The notes under the pieces are model-generated. The model did no database searches and was not told the DNA's origin. It saw only the letters and a program-made list of their open reading frames with translations. The translations under genes were made by a program, and so were the position numbers. A stretch of DNA of 64,000 nt from Nesterenkonia natronophila (GTDB taxonomy: Bacteria; Actinomycetota; Actinomycetes; Actinomycetales; Micrococcaceae): assembly GCF_003595215.1 (NCBI RefSeq), contig NZ_QYZP01000001.1, forward strand, positions 620,001 to 684,000, in the 5' to 3' direction. Below, piece after piece: positions 1 to 7,791 of this stretch. Every line of letters starts with the position of its first letter. The first letter of the stretch is position 1.

Positions 1-1196
1 TTCTTGGGAGCGAAGATAGTGGCGATAAGGCGTGCCGTCAGGTTCAGGCCCATAACGATGATGATGAGCACCAGTGCCGCGGCCCACGCCCGCTGGTGAG
101 AAGGGTCTGAAAAGTTCGGTGATGTTGGATTCTGGAACTGCCTGAAGATGTATACCGGCAGTGCCGTCATCCACCCTTGAAACAGGTTCCAGTTGTTACT
201 GACCACGAAACCGGCCGTCACCAGTATCGGCGCCGTTTCGCCAATAACGCGAGCGATGGCCAGTGTCACACCGGCTGCGATTCCAGAGATTGCGGTGGGG
301 ATGACGACCTTAAGAATGGTTCGCCATTTGCGCACTCCCAGTGCGTAGGACGCCTCCCGCAATTCGTTGGGAACCACGCGGAGCATCTCTTCAGTGGTGC
401 GAACGACGACCGGGATCATGAGCACAGACAGGGCGATGGCGGCGGTGATGCCCATGGTGGAACGGGTTGGCACAGGAAGTCCCAGACTGTTTCCCACTCC
501 CAGGAACCATGCCATGGCAGCCGCGCCGAAGAGGCCCGCCACGATGGAAGGAATGCCGGTCATCACGTCTACGAAGAGCGTAATCGCTCGGGACAAGGTG
601 CCGCCCCGCGCATACTCCACCAGGTAGATGGACGTCATCAGCCCAATGGGCACAGAGATGGACGTCGCCGTCAGGGTGATCAGAAGTGAACCTACTAGGG
701 CGTGGCGGATACCACCCAGCACGGGTTCACCCTCTTCTTGACTTCGCTGATCCGTTGTTCCGTCAACCCCCTGCATGTCTGAGGCGAGGAATCCCGATTC
801 CAGAAGTCCAGGAATCCCGGTCGAGGTGACCGACCAAATGACGGAGACTAAGGGAAGAAGCGCGATGACAAAAGCCAAGTACACCAAGTTCGCCCACATC
901 TTGTCTGTGGCTTGGCGACGGTTGACCTTGACTCGTGTCACGCAGTAACTGATGACGAGGTAGAGAACCGCAGTCAGCACTAACCACAGCGCCAAGTTGA
1001 AGGAGATCAGGGCACTCAACGCCGCTCCCAGCACCGCCGCGATTGCAAGTACTACGAGACTTGTCCACCATGGCACACGGTTCTGAGCCAATGACGCGGG
1101 GCGGAGCAGGGGCGAGGGCTCTCTGGCCTGCTGCCGCGGCGGTTCGGCGGTTCCATCGACTACTGCGAGAGTTGGCTGCTGCTGTGTCTGGGTCAT
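1..1196 (-). CDS. pstA: Phosphate ABC transporter permease PstA (partial, 3' end outside window)
   Basis: Inner-membrane permease of the high-affinity phosphate importer, pairing with PstC and driven by PstB. The frame is open from an ATG at 1196 to the window edge (398 codons; it ends ...FAPK), so the C-terminus and stop lie outside. The ATG overlaps the pstC stop (ATGA), implying translational coupling. A Gln/Pro-rich cytoplasmic N-terminus of about 45 residues is followed by several hydrophobic segments, then the permease coupling loop (NELREASYALGVRKWRTILK) and the usual end motif IARVIGETAP. pstB should follow just outside the window. The N-terminal extension is longer than in enterobacterial PstA, as is common in actinobacteria. 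Confidence 0.93.
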   Translation of the reverse strand, partial: MTQTQQQPTLAVVDGTAEPPRQQAREPSPLLRPASLAQNRVPWWTSLVVLAIAAVLGAALSALISFNLALWLVLTAVLYLVISYCVTRVKVNRRQATDKMWANLVYLAFVIALLPLVSVIWSVTSTGIPGLLESGFLASDMQGVDGTTDQRSQEEGEPVLGGIRHALVGSLLITLTATSISVPIGLMTSIYLVEYARGGTLSRAITLFVDVMTGIPSIVAGLFGAAAMAWFLGVGNSLGLPVPTRSTMGITAAIALSVLMIPVVVRTTEEMLRVVPNELREASYALGVRKWRTILKVVIPTAISGIAAGVTLAIARVIGETAPILVTAGFVVSNNWNLFQGWMTALPVYIFRQFQNPTSPNFSDPSHQRAWAAALVLIIIVMGLNLTARLIATIFAPK

Positions 1197-2194
1197 CAGT
1201 TGGCTCCAGAGAATTCTTTGTGACGGTTGACGATCCAGCGTGCTGTCATATTCACAATGAGGGTGATGATGAAGAGGACCAGTCCGATGGCGATCAGTTG
1301 AGCTTGGCGCTCGGACCCTGGAGGAGCCTCAGGGAAGCCGAGTGCGATCTCCGCCGGGATGGTGCTGTTGCCGGATGAGATGAGGGATGCTGACAGCAAG
1401 CCGGGTGAGAGCACAAGTGCCACGGCCATCGTCTCTCCGAGAGCTCGCCCGAGGCCCAACATCACACCCGAGATGATGCCGGCTCGGGCGAAGGGGAAGA
1501 CCGCCATCATGATCATTTCCCAGCGTGTTGCTCCCAGGGCCAAAGCGGCCTCTTCGTGGAGTTTGGGTGTTTGAATGAAAATCTCTCGGCAGACTGAGGT
1601 AATGATGGGCAGAATCATCACCCCCAGGACTACTCCCGCGGTGAAGATGGTCCGACCTGTTTGTGAGGGAGCGCCCGCGAAAAGCGGAATGAACCCGAGG
1701 TTTTGGTGGAGCCAGCCATATACGGGCACAAGCGCGGGTCCCAGGAAGCTCATCCCCCAGGCTCCGTAGACCACGGAAGGTATCGCCGCGAGCAGATCAA
1801 TCAGGTATCCAATGGACTTGCTCAGTCGGGGCGGAGCGAAGTGCGAAACGAAGAGGGCCACACCCACCGCCACCGGCGTCGCCAGCACCAGGGCGATCAG
1901 CGAAGCAATAAGTGTGCCGACCACCAACGGGTAGGCGTACTCGAGGAACTGCTCAAGAATGAGTCCCTCCTCTTCACGGTACACCGCCCCCACAGAATTG
2001 AAGCTGAGGAATATGGCAACGAATGAGAGCGTGACAAGGATTGCCGCCCCGGCGAGGAGCGCAACCCCGGAGAAGACTCTGTCCCCCATGACACCGCCGG
2101 AGTCGGAAGTGGTCAGTGGGTTGGTAGCGGGTTCTTGGCGGCCGGACTGGTCTGTCGGCTTAACTGGGGGATGAGACGCGCCAGAGCGGGTCAT
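1196..2194 (-). CDS. pstC: Phosphate ABC transporter permease PstC
   Basis: Partner permease of PstA in the Pst phosphate importer. It has 332 residues, the usual family size. A polar N-terminus (about 35 residues) is followed by a first membrane segment (GVALLAGAAILVTLSFVAIF), further membrane spans, and the ABC coupling loop LHEEAALALGATRWEM. The ATG is preceded by GGGAG five bases upstream. It lies 143 bp downstream of pstS and overlaps pstA by four bases, so pstS-pstC-pstA form one operon. Regulation is presumably by the PHO-like box ahead of pstS. Confidence 0.95.
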   Translation of the reverse strand: MTRSGASHPPVKPTDQSGRQEPATNPLTTSDSGGVMGDRVFSGVALLAGAAILVTLSFVAIFLSFNSVGAVYREEEGLILEQFLEYAYPLVVGTLIASLIALVLATPVAVGVALFVSHFAPPRLSKSIGYLIDLLAAIPSVVYGAWGMSFLGPALVPVYGWLHQNLGFIPLFAGAPSQTGRTIFTAGVVLGVMILPIITSVCREIFIQTPKLHEEAALALGATRWEMIMMAVFPFARAGIISGVMLGLGRALGETMAVALVLSPGLLSASLISSGNSTIPAEIALGFPEAPPGSERQAQLIAIGLVLFIITLIVNMTARWIVNRHKEFSGAN

Positions 2195-2337
2195 GGGGAC
2201 TCCCTGCCTCGGTATGTATGCGTGTGGTAGTCAAGAACACTGGCCTGATGTGGATCAGGATCGTCAGAACCGCAGAGGCTGCGCTCCTTTGGACTCGGTG
2301 TCCACTGGGTCCCCATGTGATGAACTGAGTGACGCGT

Positions 2338-3471
2338 TCATTCAGCGACAGTGATTTCAGAGATCGCTTCCATAGCATTGCTGCGCAGCTCCTCTGACAT
2401 CGGAGCGTTCCCCGCAGCGGATTCAGCGGTCTGCTGTCGATCTTCGGAGACCAGATACTCGGCGAATCCGATCGCAAGGTCTGTTGTCTCCTGGTCTGGA
2501 TACTCATTGCAGAAAATGTTGTATGCGGCGAGCACGATCGGGTAAGCGCCTTCTTCTTCAGTATCGCGGTCGAGCTCGACTGCCATGTTGTTCGGTGCCT
2601 GGCCCTCAATTGGAGTGGATGCGGCTACCGCCTGCGATGCGGCTTCGGCATTGTGTTCAACGTAATCGTTGCCGACCCAAACTGCCACAGAGTTGAGTCC
2701 ACCAATCTGCGAAGCATCTGCGTACGTAATGGCACCATCGGTCTGGGATGTCAGGTCGACGACACCGGAGTTCTGCTGTGCAGACTCAGCAGAGATGTCC
2801 GCAGGCCACGCGTCACTGGCTTCCCACTCCCACGTGCCTGCGGCGGCCTCCAAATACTCAGTGAAATTATCTGTGGTGCCGGAGTCGTCAGCGCGGTGAA
2901 CAACAGTGATGGGAGTGCCCGGCAGGTCGATGCCTTCATTGTGCTCTGCAATGGCTGCGTCGTCCCATGTGGTGATGTCGCCGGAGAAGATACTGCCGAT
3001 GGTGTCAGCATCGAGGTCAAGGGTGTCGTCAATGCCCTCGACATTGAACGCGACGGCAATGGGAGAGATGTACGCAGGAATGTGAAAGGCGCCGTCTGGA
3101 CCGCAGATATCCTTGGATTGCTCCCATTCTTCGTCATCCATGGCTGAGTCTGACCCGGCCCAGTCATATTCGCCGCCAAGGAAGCCGTCGCGTCCGGCAC
3201 CGGACCCTACTGAGGCGTAGTTGACCTGCGCCTCAGGTGCTACAGAAGCAAAGCCGTTCGTCCACGCCGTCATGGCTGCCTCCTGAGATGATGCACCGCC
3301 TCCCACCAGTGTTCCCTGCACCGCGCTGGTATCGGCGGCGCCATTGGCCTTGCCGTTGTCGTTGCCATCGTCGTTATCTGAGCCTGGGTTGTTAGCCTCT
3401 CCGCAAGCCACGAGTGCCAACGATGCGGCCGATAGGATGGCCGCTGCGCGGCCGAAACGTTCTAACTTCAC
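2338..3471 (-). CDS. pstS: Phosphate-binding lipoprotein PstS
   Basis: Extracytoplasmic phosphate-binding protein that hands phosphate to PstCA. I place the start at a GTG (3471) because it gives a clean lipoprotein signal peptide (RFGRAAAILSAASLALVAC, lipid-anchored Cys23) and has GAGAGGG seven bases upstream. The frame stays open much further upstream, but that extension would run across the promoter and into the divergent gene. After the lipobox comes an acidic Asn/Asp/Gly-rich linker, then PstS signatures: GGGASSQEAAM, SVGSGAGRDGF, the SDSAMDDEEW stretch and HRADDSGTTDNF (phosphate contacts Arg/Asp/Ser/Thr in the family). 377 residues. First gene of the pst operon. Confidence 0.95.
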   Translation of the reverse strand: MKLERFGRAAAILSAASLALVACGEANNPGSDNDDGNDNGKANGAADTSAVQGTLVGGGASSQEAAMTAWTNGFASVAPEAQVNYASVGSGAGRDGFLGGEYDWAGSDSAMDDEEWEQSKDICGPDGAFHIPAYISPIAVAFNVEGIDDTLDLDADTIGSIFSGDITTWDDAAIAEHNEGIDLPGTPITVVHRADDSGTTDNFTEYLEAAAGTWEWEASDAWPADISAESAQQNSGVVDLTSQTDGAITYADASQIGGLNSVAVWVGNDYVEHNAEAASQAVAASTPIEGQAPNNMAVELDRDTEEEGAYPIVLAAYNIFCNEYPDQETTDLAIGFAEYLVSEDRQQTAESAAGNAPMSEELRSNAMEAISEITVAE

Positions 3472-3583
3472 TGTGTCCCTCTCTGAGGATTTTTCGTCAG
3501 CGCTGTCGGCAGAGACGCCGCGCTGCAAACTGCTGTGGCTCATGAGGCTCTCACGCACGGAGTCACTCCTCATGGCGGAGCCG

Positions 3584-3612
3584 AGTGTCACGCTAAGGAG
3601 GGCAAGTGACAA
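3584..3612 (-). promoter_or_regulatory. Candidate pstS promoter
   Basis: On the minus strand TTGTCA (3607-3612) and GACACT (3584-3589) are separated by 17 bp. This would start transcription near 3577, giving a leader of about 105 nt before the pstS GTG. The PHO-like repeats end 10 bp upstream of the -35 box, the normal place for a PhoP-type activator. Confidence 0.45.
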
Positions 3613-3622
3613 GAAGTTGCTA

Positions 3623-3644
3623 TGTGAGTGAACTGAGAGTGAAC
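3623..3644 (-). promoter_or_regulatory. PHO box: two tandem 11-nt repeats upstream of pstS
   Basis: Read on the minus strand the site is GTTCACTCTCA followed directly by GTTCACTCACA, identical at 9 of 11 positions. This matches the known actinobacterial (Streptomyces) PhoP box made of two 11-nt direct repeat units beginning GTTCA. It sits just upstream of the candidate pstS -35 box, so phosphate-starvation activation of the operon is the natural reading. Confidence 0.75.
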
Positions 3645-3703
3645 AGCAGAAGGCAAGAACCTTCGGTCCCTGGAAAGTTGCCCGCGACCAACCCGTGTAA
3701 ATA

Positions 3704-3758
3704 CATTGATATTCTTCGATGAATACCGCAGACTGGCATACATCGAAATGCGTCAATG
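3704..3758. promoter_or_regulatory. Two ArsR-family-like operator dyads in inverted orientation
   Basis: Positions 3704-3723 (read on the minus strand) and 3739-3758 (plus strand) share CATCGAA-N5-TCAATG, each an imperfect dyad CATYGA/TCRATG. The second copy ends 13 bp before the chosen ATG of the flavoprotein gene. The pattern resembles ArsR/SmtB metalloregulator operators (ATCAA/TTGAT type half-sites). No ArsR gene is adjacent, so the regulator would act from elsewhere. Assignment to a family is inference; the repeated dyad itself is directly visible. Confidence 0.5.
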
Positions 3759-3771
3759 AATGGAGCAGCTG

Positions 3772-5148
3772 ATGGGCCACAGCACGCGCACTGACGAGGA
3801 ACTTCCGGTGATTGTGATCGGCGCCGGACCGGTAGGCCTGGCTGCCGCGGCCCACCTGCTGGAGCACGGCATAGAGCCGCTGGTCCTGGAAGCTGGCGAC
3901 CAGCCCGGATCCGCCGTCGCCGCCTGGGGACACATCAAGCTCTTTTCGCCGTGGAGATACAATATCGACGCCGCCTGCCGCCGACTCCTTGACGCTGCAG
4001 GGTGGAGTGCTCCGAGCCCCACCAAACTGCCAACGGGTCATCAGTTGGTCGAGGAGTACCTCCAACCGCTGGTGCGCAACACCGTTCTGGCGCAGAAGAT
4101 CCAGTTCGGAGCGCTGGTCACTGGGATAAGCCGGGGTGGCAGGGACAAGACACACGCTGCTGCCCGTCGGGGAGCCCCGTACCAAGTGCGAGTAGACACT
4201 CGCGGCGCATCCGCCGACCTACATGCTCGGGTAGTGATAGATGCCTCCGGGACGTGGTTACAGCCGAACCCGATGGGGGCAGCCGGTCTGCCTGCACTCG
4301 GGGAGAAGGATCCTTCCGTAGAACAGCATCTCCTTGGGGCACTGCCTGATGTGCTCGGCACCGCTCGTCCGCGGGTGGGCGGCAAGCGGGTCCTGGTTGT
4401 CGGGGCCGGGCACAGCGCCACCAACACGCTGCTCAACCTTGCGGCACTGAAACGGGAGGAGAAGCACACCGAGATCCTGTGGGCGATTCGCGGCGAGAGC
4501 GCGGATCGCAGCTTCGGCGGCGGGGTCAGCGATGGGCTGCCGGAGCGGGGCGCGCTGGGTCAAAGACTGCGCCGGTTGGTTGAAGCTGGACATATCCAGG
4601 TGATGACCTCCGCCTCCGTGCAGCGCTTATGCGCCGCGGAGCCAGATGGAGTCACGGTGCAGTTCACAGATGGGCGAGCGGTCACGGTCAGCGAGGTGGC
4701 GGCTGCCACGGGATTTCGGCCCGATCTTGAGGTGCTTCGGGAACTGCGCCTGGACCTGGATCCCGGTGTGGAGTCTCCGACTCAGTTGGCGCCGCTCATT
4801 GATCCGGAGTTCCATTCCTGCGGTACCGTTCCGGCGCACGGGGTTGAGGTGCTCACCCACCCTGAAGACGACTTCTTCGTAGCTGGGATGAAGTCTTACG
4901 GACGAGCGCCCACTTTCCTGCTGGCCACCGGATACGAGCAGGTTCGCTCCATCGCTGCGCATCTAGCGGGAAGCGACCCCACTCCCATCGATCTTCACCT
5001 GCCTGAGACCGGGGTTTGCAACGCCGGCGACCCGGACCACGCTGAGGATCCGCACGCGCTCGCTGTCGCGACCAGCGACGCCCCGGGAGCAGAACCGGCG
5101 ATGATCGGTGTGTCCACGGGCCTGCAGCACGGCCGCAGCGGGCAATGA
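3772..5148 (+). CDS. FAD/NAD(P)-binding flavoprotein monooxygenase-like protein (ArsO-like)
   Basis: Predicted two-dinucleotide-domain flavoprotein: FAD site VIVIGAGPVGLAAAAHLL near residues 13-30 and NAD(P) site VLVVGAGHSATNTLLNL near 205-221, plus the ATGFRPD motif typical of flavin monooxygenase/thioredoxin-reductase-like oxidoreductases. The start is set at ATG 3772, which has GGAG six bases upstream; an in-frame ATG at 3760 has none and would abut an operator dyad. 458 residues. Similar flavoproteins occur in arsenic or metal resistance loci, and the upstream ArsR-like sites agree with such a role, but no arsenic gene is nearby. The substrate is unknown. The C-terminal tail (about 50 residues) is Ala/Asp-rich and probably disordered. 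Confidence 0.8.
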   Translation: MGHSTRTDEELPVIVIGAGPVGLAAAAHLLEHGIEPLVLEAGDQPGSAVAAWGHIKLFSPWRYNIDAACRRLLDAAGWSAPSPTKLPTGHQLVEEYLQPLVRNTVLAQKIQFGALVTGISRGGRDKTHAAARRGAPYQVRVDTRGASADLHARVVIDASGTWLQPNPMGAAGLPALGEKDPSVEQHLLGALPDVLGTARPRVGGKRVLVVGAGHSATNTLLNLAALKREEKHTEILWAIRGESADRSFGGGVSDGLPERGALGQRLRRLVEAGHIQVMTSASVQRLCAAEPDGVTVQFTDGRAVTVSEVAAATGFRPDLEVLRELRLDLDPGVESPTQLAPLIDPEFHSCGTVPAHGVEVLTHPEDDFFVAGMKSYGRAPTFLLATGYEQVRSIAAHLAGSDPTPIDLHLPETGVCNAGDPDHAEDPHALAVATSDAPGAEPAMIGVSTGLQHGRSGQ

Positions 5149-5222
5149 AAGGCCGCATTTGGGCCCCCAGGTGAAGTGCTCCAGTGGTGTTCACCTCTGA
5201 TCGCTCCGGCTACTGTAAGCAA

Positions 5223-5897
5223 ATGAAGGTATGGAACAATCGATCAGCCTTTGTGCGGTGGACCAAGTTTACTGAGTGGCCGATGGCATTCGTCGCCCTG
5301 GCATTTCTCGGGGTCTACTCCTATGTGGTGATAGGTGACCTGCGTCAGACGCAGATTGAATGGCCCTTCCGGGTGATGAACGCAGTGTGGGTTCTGTTCG
5401 CCGTGGACTACGTCGTCTCGCTCATCCTTGTTCCCTACACCAAGAAGTGGTTCTTCACTCATCTGCACGAACTGGCCATAGTGCTCCTGCCAGCGCTGAG
5501 GCCCCTGCGCCTGCTGAGGCTGGTCACGGCGCTGGGAGTCCTGCAGCGTTCGGCTGGTACTGCGCTGCGAGGAAAAGTCATACTCTACGTGGCATTTACC
5601 TCCCTGCTTCTGATGATCATGGCCTCCCTCGCCGTGCTTGACGCTGAGCAGAACGCTCCCGGGGCCAACATCGTGAGTTTCGGCGACGCTCTGTGGTGGT
5701 CTGCTGTCACCGTGACCAGCGTCGGTTACGGAGACTTCTACCCGATTACGGGTCTCGGACGCGGCATCGCTGTGATCCTGATGGCCTGCGGACTCGTGCT
5801 ACTGGGGACCGTCACCGCCACGCTGGCCAGCTGGTTAGTAGAGAGACTCGAGCAGAAGGTCGGGGCGACGCGCGACGACGCAAGCGACTCTGGCTAG
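5223..5897 (+). CDS. Voltage-gated-type potassium channel
   Basis: Six-transmembrane channel subunit expected to form a K+-selective tetramer in the cytoplasmic membrane. An S1-S4-like region includes a short Arg-bearing segment (RPLRLLRLVTAL), followed by S5, the pore with selectivity filter TVTSVGYGDFYP, and S6 ending in a short charged tail. About 224 residues, like KvAP-type prokaryotic channels without a cytoplasmic RCK domain. The start is uncertain: ATG 5223 gives MKVWNNRS, while an in-frame GTG at 5184 has AGGTGA nine bases upstream and adds 13 residues. It follows the flavoprotein gene by about 75 bp; a functional link is not evident. Confidence 0.9.
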   Translation: MKVWNNRSAFVRWTKFTEWPMAFVALAFLGVYSYVVIGDLRQTQIEWPFRVMNAVWVLFAVDYVVSLILVPYTKKWFFTHLHELAIVLLPALRPLRLLRLVTALGVLQRSAGTALRGKVILYVAFTSLLLMIMASLAVLDAEQNAPGANIVSFGDALWWSAVTVTSVGYGDFYPITGLGRGIAVILMACGLVLLGTVTATLASWLVERLEQKVGATRDDASDSG

Positions 5898-5991
5898 CAA
5901 GCGACCCGAGCCCCGCGGCTCAAGACATGGATGATCTGCAGGCCAGCGGAGAGGCGGGTGTTAGGGACCGTATAGTGCGTGGATTGTGAGA

Positions 5992-6020
5992 TTGCGAGCT
6001 TGCCGGGTTCTGCGTATCAT
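5992..6020 (+). promoter_or_regulatory. Candidate promoter of the rpmB-rpmG-rpsN operon
   Basis: TTGCGA (5992-5997), a 17-bp spacer and TATCAT (6015-6020). The predicted leader is about 220 nt, long for an actinobacterial gene. The rest of the 5898-6247 gap has no gene that I can support. It contains a nested hairpin described separately. Confidence 0.5.
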
Positions 6021-6088
6021 TGTTCTTCGTCTGCTTGGCTGAGTTGCGCCTTTTCACAGGGTGCAGCGCCGGAAACAGTTCAAGCGCC

Positions 6089-6133
6089 GCCTAAACTTTG
6101 CACCGTCCACGCGGTCTCCGCGTGTCCGTAGGC
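6089..6133 (+). promoter_or_regulatory. Nested hairpin in the rpmB leader
   Basis: CACGCGG (6108-6114) pairs with CCGCGTG (6118-6124) around a 3-nt loop, and GCCTA (6089-6093) can pair with TAGGC (6129-6133) outside it. It lies about 115 nt before the rpmB start within the predicted leader. No U-tract follows, so it is not an obvious terminator. A regulatory role is speculative. Confidence 0.35.
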
Positions 6134-6247
6134 AACTTCGGTTGGATCTCACCCAGCCTGGTCGTCCTCGTACCGGTGTCAGTGAAACGGTCCGCACCAG
6201 TGGGCCTTCAAACAGCATCTACGTACAGAAACTCAAGAGGAGTGATC

Positions 6248-6484
6248 ATGGCAGCACGTTGCCAGGTGACGGGAGTGGGGCCGCAGTTCGGCAACCAAAT
6301 CTCGCACTCGCACCGCCGCACCAAGCGCCGGTTCGACCCAAATATCCAGCGGAAGACCTACTGGGTTCCTTCGCTGGGCCGCAAGGTGACCCTGAACCTG
6401 TCGGTCAAGGGCATCAAGACCATTGACGTGCGCGGTATCGACGCGGTCGTCGCCGATATGTTGAAGCGAGGTGAGAAGCTCTAA
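6248..6484 (+). CDS. rpmB: 50S ribosomal protein L28 (zinc-free form)
   Basis: 78-residue L28 beginning MAARCQVTG with the family core [17 protein letters not shown]. The start at ATG 6248 follows AAGAGGAG. Zinc-binding L28 has a CxxC near the N-terminus; here Cys5 is present but the partner position is Thr, so this is the C-minus form that does not need zinc. First gene of rpmB-rpmG-rpsN; its stop overlaps the rpmG start (TAATG). In many actinobacteria such C-minus clusters are Zur-repressed paralogues; no clear Zur box is visible upstream, so this may be the constitutive copy. Confidence 0.96.
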   Translation: MAARCQVTGVGPQFGNQISHSHRRTKRRFDPNIQRKTYWVPSLGRKVTLNLSVKGIKTIDVRGIDAVVADMLKRGEKL

Positions 6485-6651
6485 TGGCAAAGGACAAGGA
6501 CGTACGTCCCATCATCAAGCTGAAGTCGACTGCCGGTACGGGCTTCACCTACGTGACTCGCAAGAACCGCCGCAACAACCCTGACCGCATTGTGCTGAAG
6601 AAGTACGATCCGGTTGTCCGTAAGCACGTCGACTTCCGAGAGGAGCGCTGA
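6484..6651 (+). CDS. rpmG: 50S ribosomal protein L33 (zinc-free form)
   Basis: 55-residue L33 ([20 protein letters not shown] at the N-terminus; [18 protein letters not shown] in the middle). It has no cysteines, so it is the C-minus type. The ATG overlaps the rpmB stop by one base, and rpsN starts two bases after its stop. This is the conserved rpmB-rpmG-rpsN order of actinobacterial zinc-independent ribosomal genes. Confidence 0.96.
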   Translation: MAKDKDVRPIIKLKSTAGTGFTYVTRKNRRNNPDRIVLKKYDPVVRKHVDFREER

Positions 6652-6653
6652 TC

Positions 6654-6959
6654 ATGGCCAAGACCTCCAAGATCGTAAAGAACGAAAAGCGTAAGGTCAT
6701 CGTCGAGCGCTACGCCGAGAAGCGTGCTCAGTTGAAGAAGACTCTCGTAGACCCCAAGGCCTCTGACGAGGACCGCGAGGCTGCTCGTGTGGGCCTGCAG
6801 AAGCTCCCGCGTGATGCGTCCCCCATCCGTGTGCGTAACCGCGACGCAATCGATGGTCGCCCCCGCGGCACCTTCCAGAAGTTCGGAATCTCCCGTATTC
6901 GGTTCCGCGATATGGCGCACCGCGGTGAGCTGCCCGGAATCACCAAGAGCTCCTGGTAA
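6654..6959 (+). CDS. rpsN: 30S ribosomal protein S14 (zinc-free, long form)
   Basis: 101-residue S14 with the long-form N-terminus ([20 protein letters not shown]) and the signature [14 protein letters not shown] followed by [19 protein letters not shown]. It lacks the CxxC pairs of the short zinc form. Last gene of the three-gene ribosomal operon, followed 22 bp later by a strong terminator. Confidence 0.97.
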   Translation: MAKTSKIVKNEKRKVIVERYAEKRAQLKKTLVDPKASDEDREAARVGLQKLPRDASPIRVRNRDAIDGRPRGTFQKFGISRIRFRDMAHRGELPGITKSSW

Positions 6960-6981
6960 TCGGCAATAACTGAACAACGAA

Positions 6982-7016
6982 AAAGGCGGGGTCTTCCTGA
7001 GGGAGGCCCCGCCTTT
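6982..7016 (+). terminator. Rho-independent-type terminator after rpsN
   Basis: AAAGGCGGGG (6982-6991) pairs with CCCCGCCTTT (7007-7016) around a short purine/pyrimidine loop. It closes the rpmB-rpmG-rpsN unit. Confidence 0.85.
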
Positions 7017-7196
7017 CCGTATGCCAACACGTGAAACTCCTGGAAACACGCTGTTAAAACGCTGTTTAATGCCCAGTTCGGGGCCTGGCGTGGTAAGTTG
7101 CCAAACTGAAAGCCCTAATACGGCCGCAGATCCGCAGAATGACGCGGAAGTTCGGCCTCACGGGACAGGAACAAATCAGTCCAGGAGGACAAACAC

Positions 7197-7481
7197 ATGG
7201 CACTGAACCGTAGCGAGCTCGTTGCAGCAGTCGCAGAGAAGTCCGGCAACTCCCAGGCGGCCGTCAACGGCGTGCTGGATTCCGTCTTCGAGGTCTTCAC
7301 TGAGCAGGTCTCCAAGGGCGAGAAGGTCTCCATCCCCGGCTGGCTGTCTGTGGAGCGCACAGAGCGCGCCGCACGCACCGGCAGGAACCCGCAGACCGGC
7401 GAGAGCATTGAGATCCCCGCCGGCTATTCTGTGAAGCTCTCCGCAGGATCCAAGCTGAAAGCCGCTGCCACGGGCAAGTGA
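7197..7481 (+). CDS. hup: HU family DNA-binding protein
   Basis: 94-residue nucleoid protein that bends DNA as a dimer. It begins MALNRSELVAAVAEKSGNSQ, has the HU core KGEKVSIPGW and the beta-arm region ARTGRNPQTGESIEIPA with the DNA-intercalating Asn-Pro. CCAGGAGGAC precedes the ATG. It lacks the long Lys/Ala-rich tail of mycobacterial HU. It stands alone, with a terminator on each side. Confidence 0.96.
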   Translation: MALNRSELVAAVAEKSGNSQAAVNGVLDSVFEVFTEQVSKGEKVSIPGWLSVERTERAARTGRNPQTGESIEIPAGYSVKLSAGSKLKAAATGK

Positions 7482-7525
7482 GCTCAAGCTTGATCCCGTG
7501 TGCGGCTTCCTGAGCTGCGCCACCC

Positions 7526-7562
7526 GGTGACCCCCGTCTCACTCGAGAGACCGGGGGTCACC
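7526..7562 (+). terminator. Terminator after hup
   Basis: GGTGACCCCCGTCTC (7526-7540) pairs with GAGACCGGGGGTCACC (7547-7562), with a single bulged C, followed by GGCGTTTTC. A strong intrinsic-type terminator. Confidence 0.88.
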
Positions 7563-7580
7563 GGCGTTTTCGACAACTTG

Positions 7581-7586
7581 TAGAAT
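7581..7586 (+). promoter_or_regulatory. -10 box TAGAAT, leaderless start for the small membrane gene
   Basis: TAGAAT ends seven bases before the ATG at 7594 and no Shine-Dalgarno sequence is present. Transcription from this box would begin at or next to the A of the ATG, so the mRNA is probably leaderless, a common arrangement in actinobacteria. Confidence 0.5.
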
Positions 7587-7593
7587 TTCTTCT

Positions 7594-7791
7594 ATGTCAT
7601 TGTTCCGCCTATCGCAGTTGCTTGCTCAGCCAGACATTGAGACCGACGCCCCCAGCTGGGCACCCATCCTCTTCGCAGGTGGCGCGTTTATCGTTGTCAG
7701 TCTCGTGCTGATTCTCATGTGGAAGAAACTCCGACAGTCCGAGCAGTGGCGCGGCGATGAGGGGCCACGGGATGACTCCGATCGGCGCTGA
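7594..7791 (+). CDS. Small single-span membrane protein, function unknown
   Basis: 65 residues: a short N-terminus, one hydrophobic segment (ILFAGGAFIVVSLVLILMW, about residues 25-43) and a highly charged C-terminal tail (KKLRQSEQWRGDEGPRDDSD). I do not recognise a family. It overlaps the 5' end of the CopD-CtaG gene by 20 bases, so the two are co-translated and it may be an accessory factor in copper handling or cytochrome oxidase assembly; this is inferred from position only. Confidence 0.6.
   Translation: MSLFRLSQLLAQPDIETDAPSWAPILFAGGAFIVVSLVLILMWKKLRQSEQWRGDEGPRDDSDRR

Noticed and set aside
3472..4185. Upstream extension of the pstS frame (up to 238 more residues)
   Set aside because: It would run through the promoter and PHO box and antisense to the divergent flavoprotein gene; the internal GTG gives a proper ribosome site and lipoprotein signal.
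5898..6247. Possible Zur operator ahead of the zinc-free ribosomal genes
   Set aside because: No TGAAAATGATTTTCA-like or other convincing dyad of that type is present.
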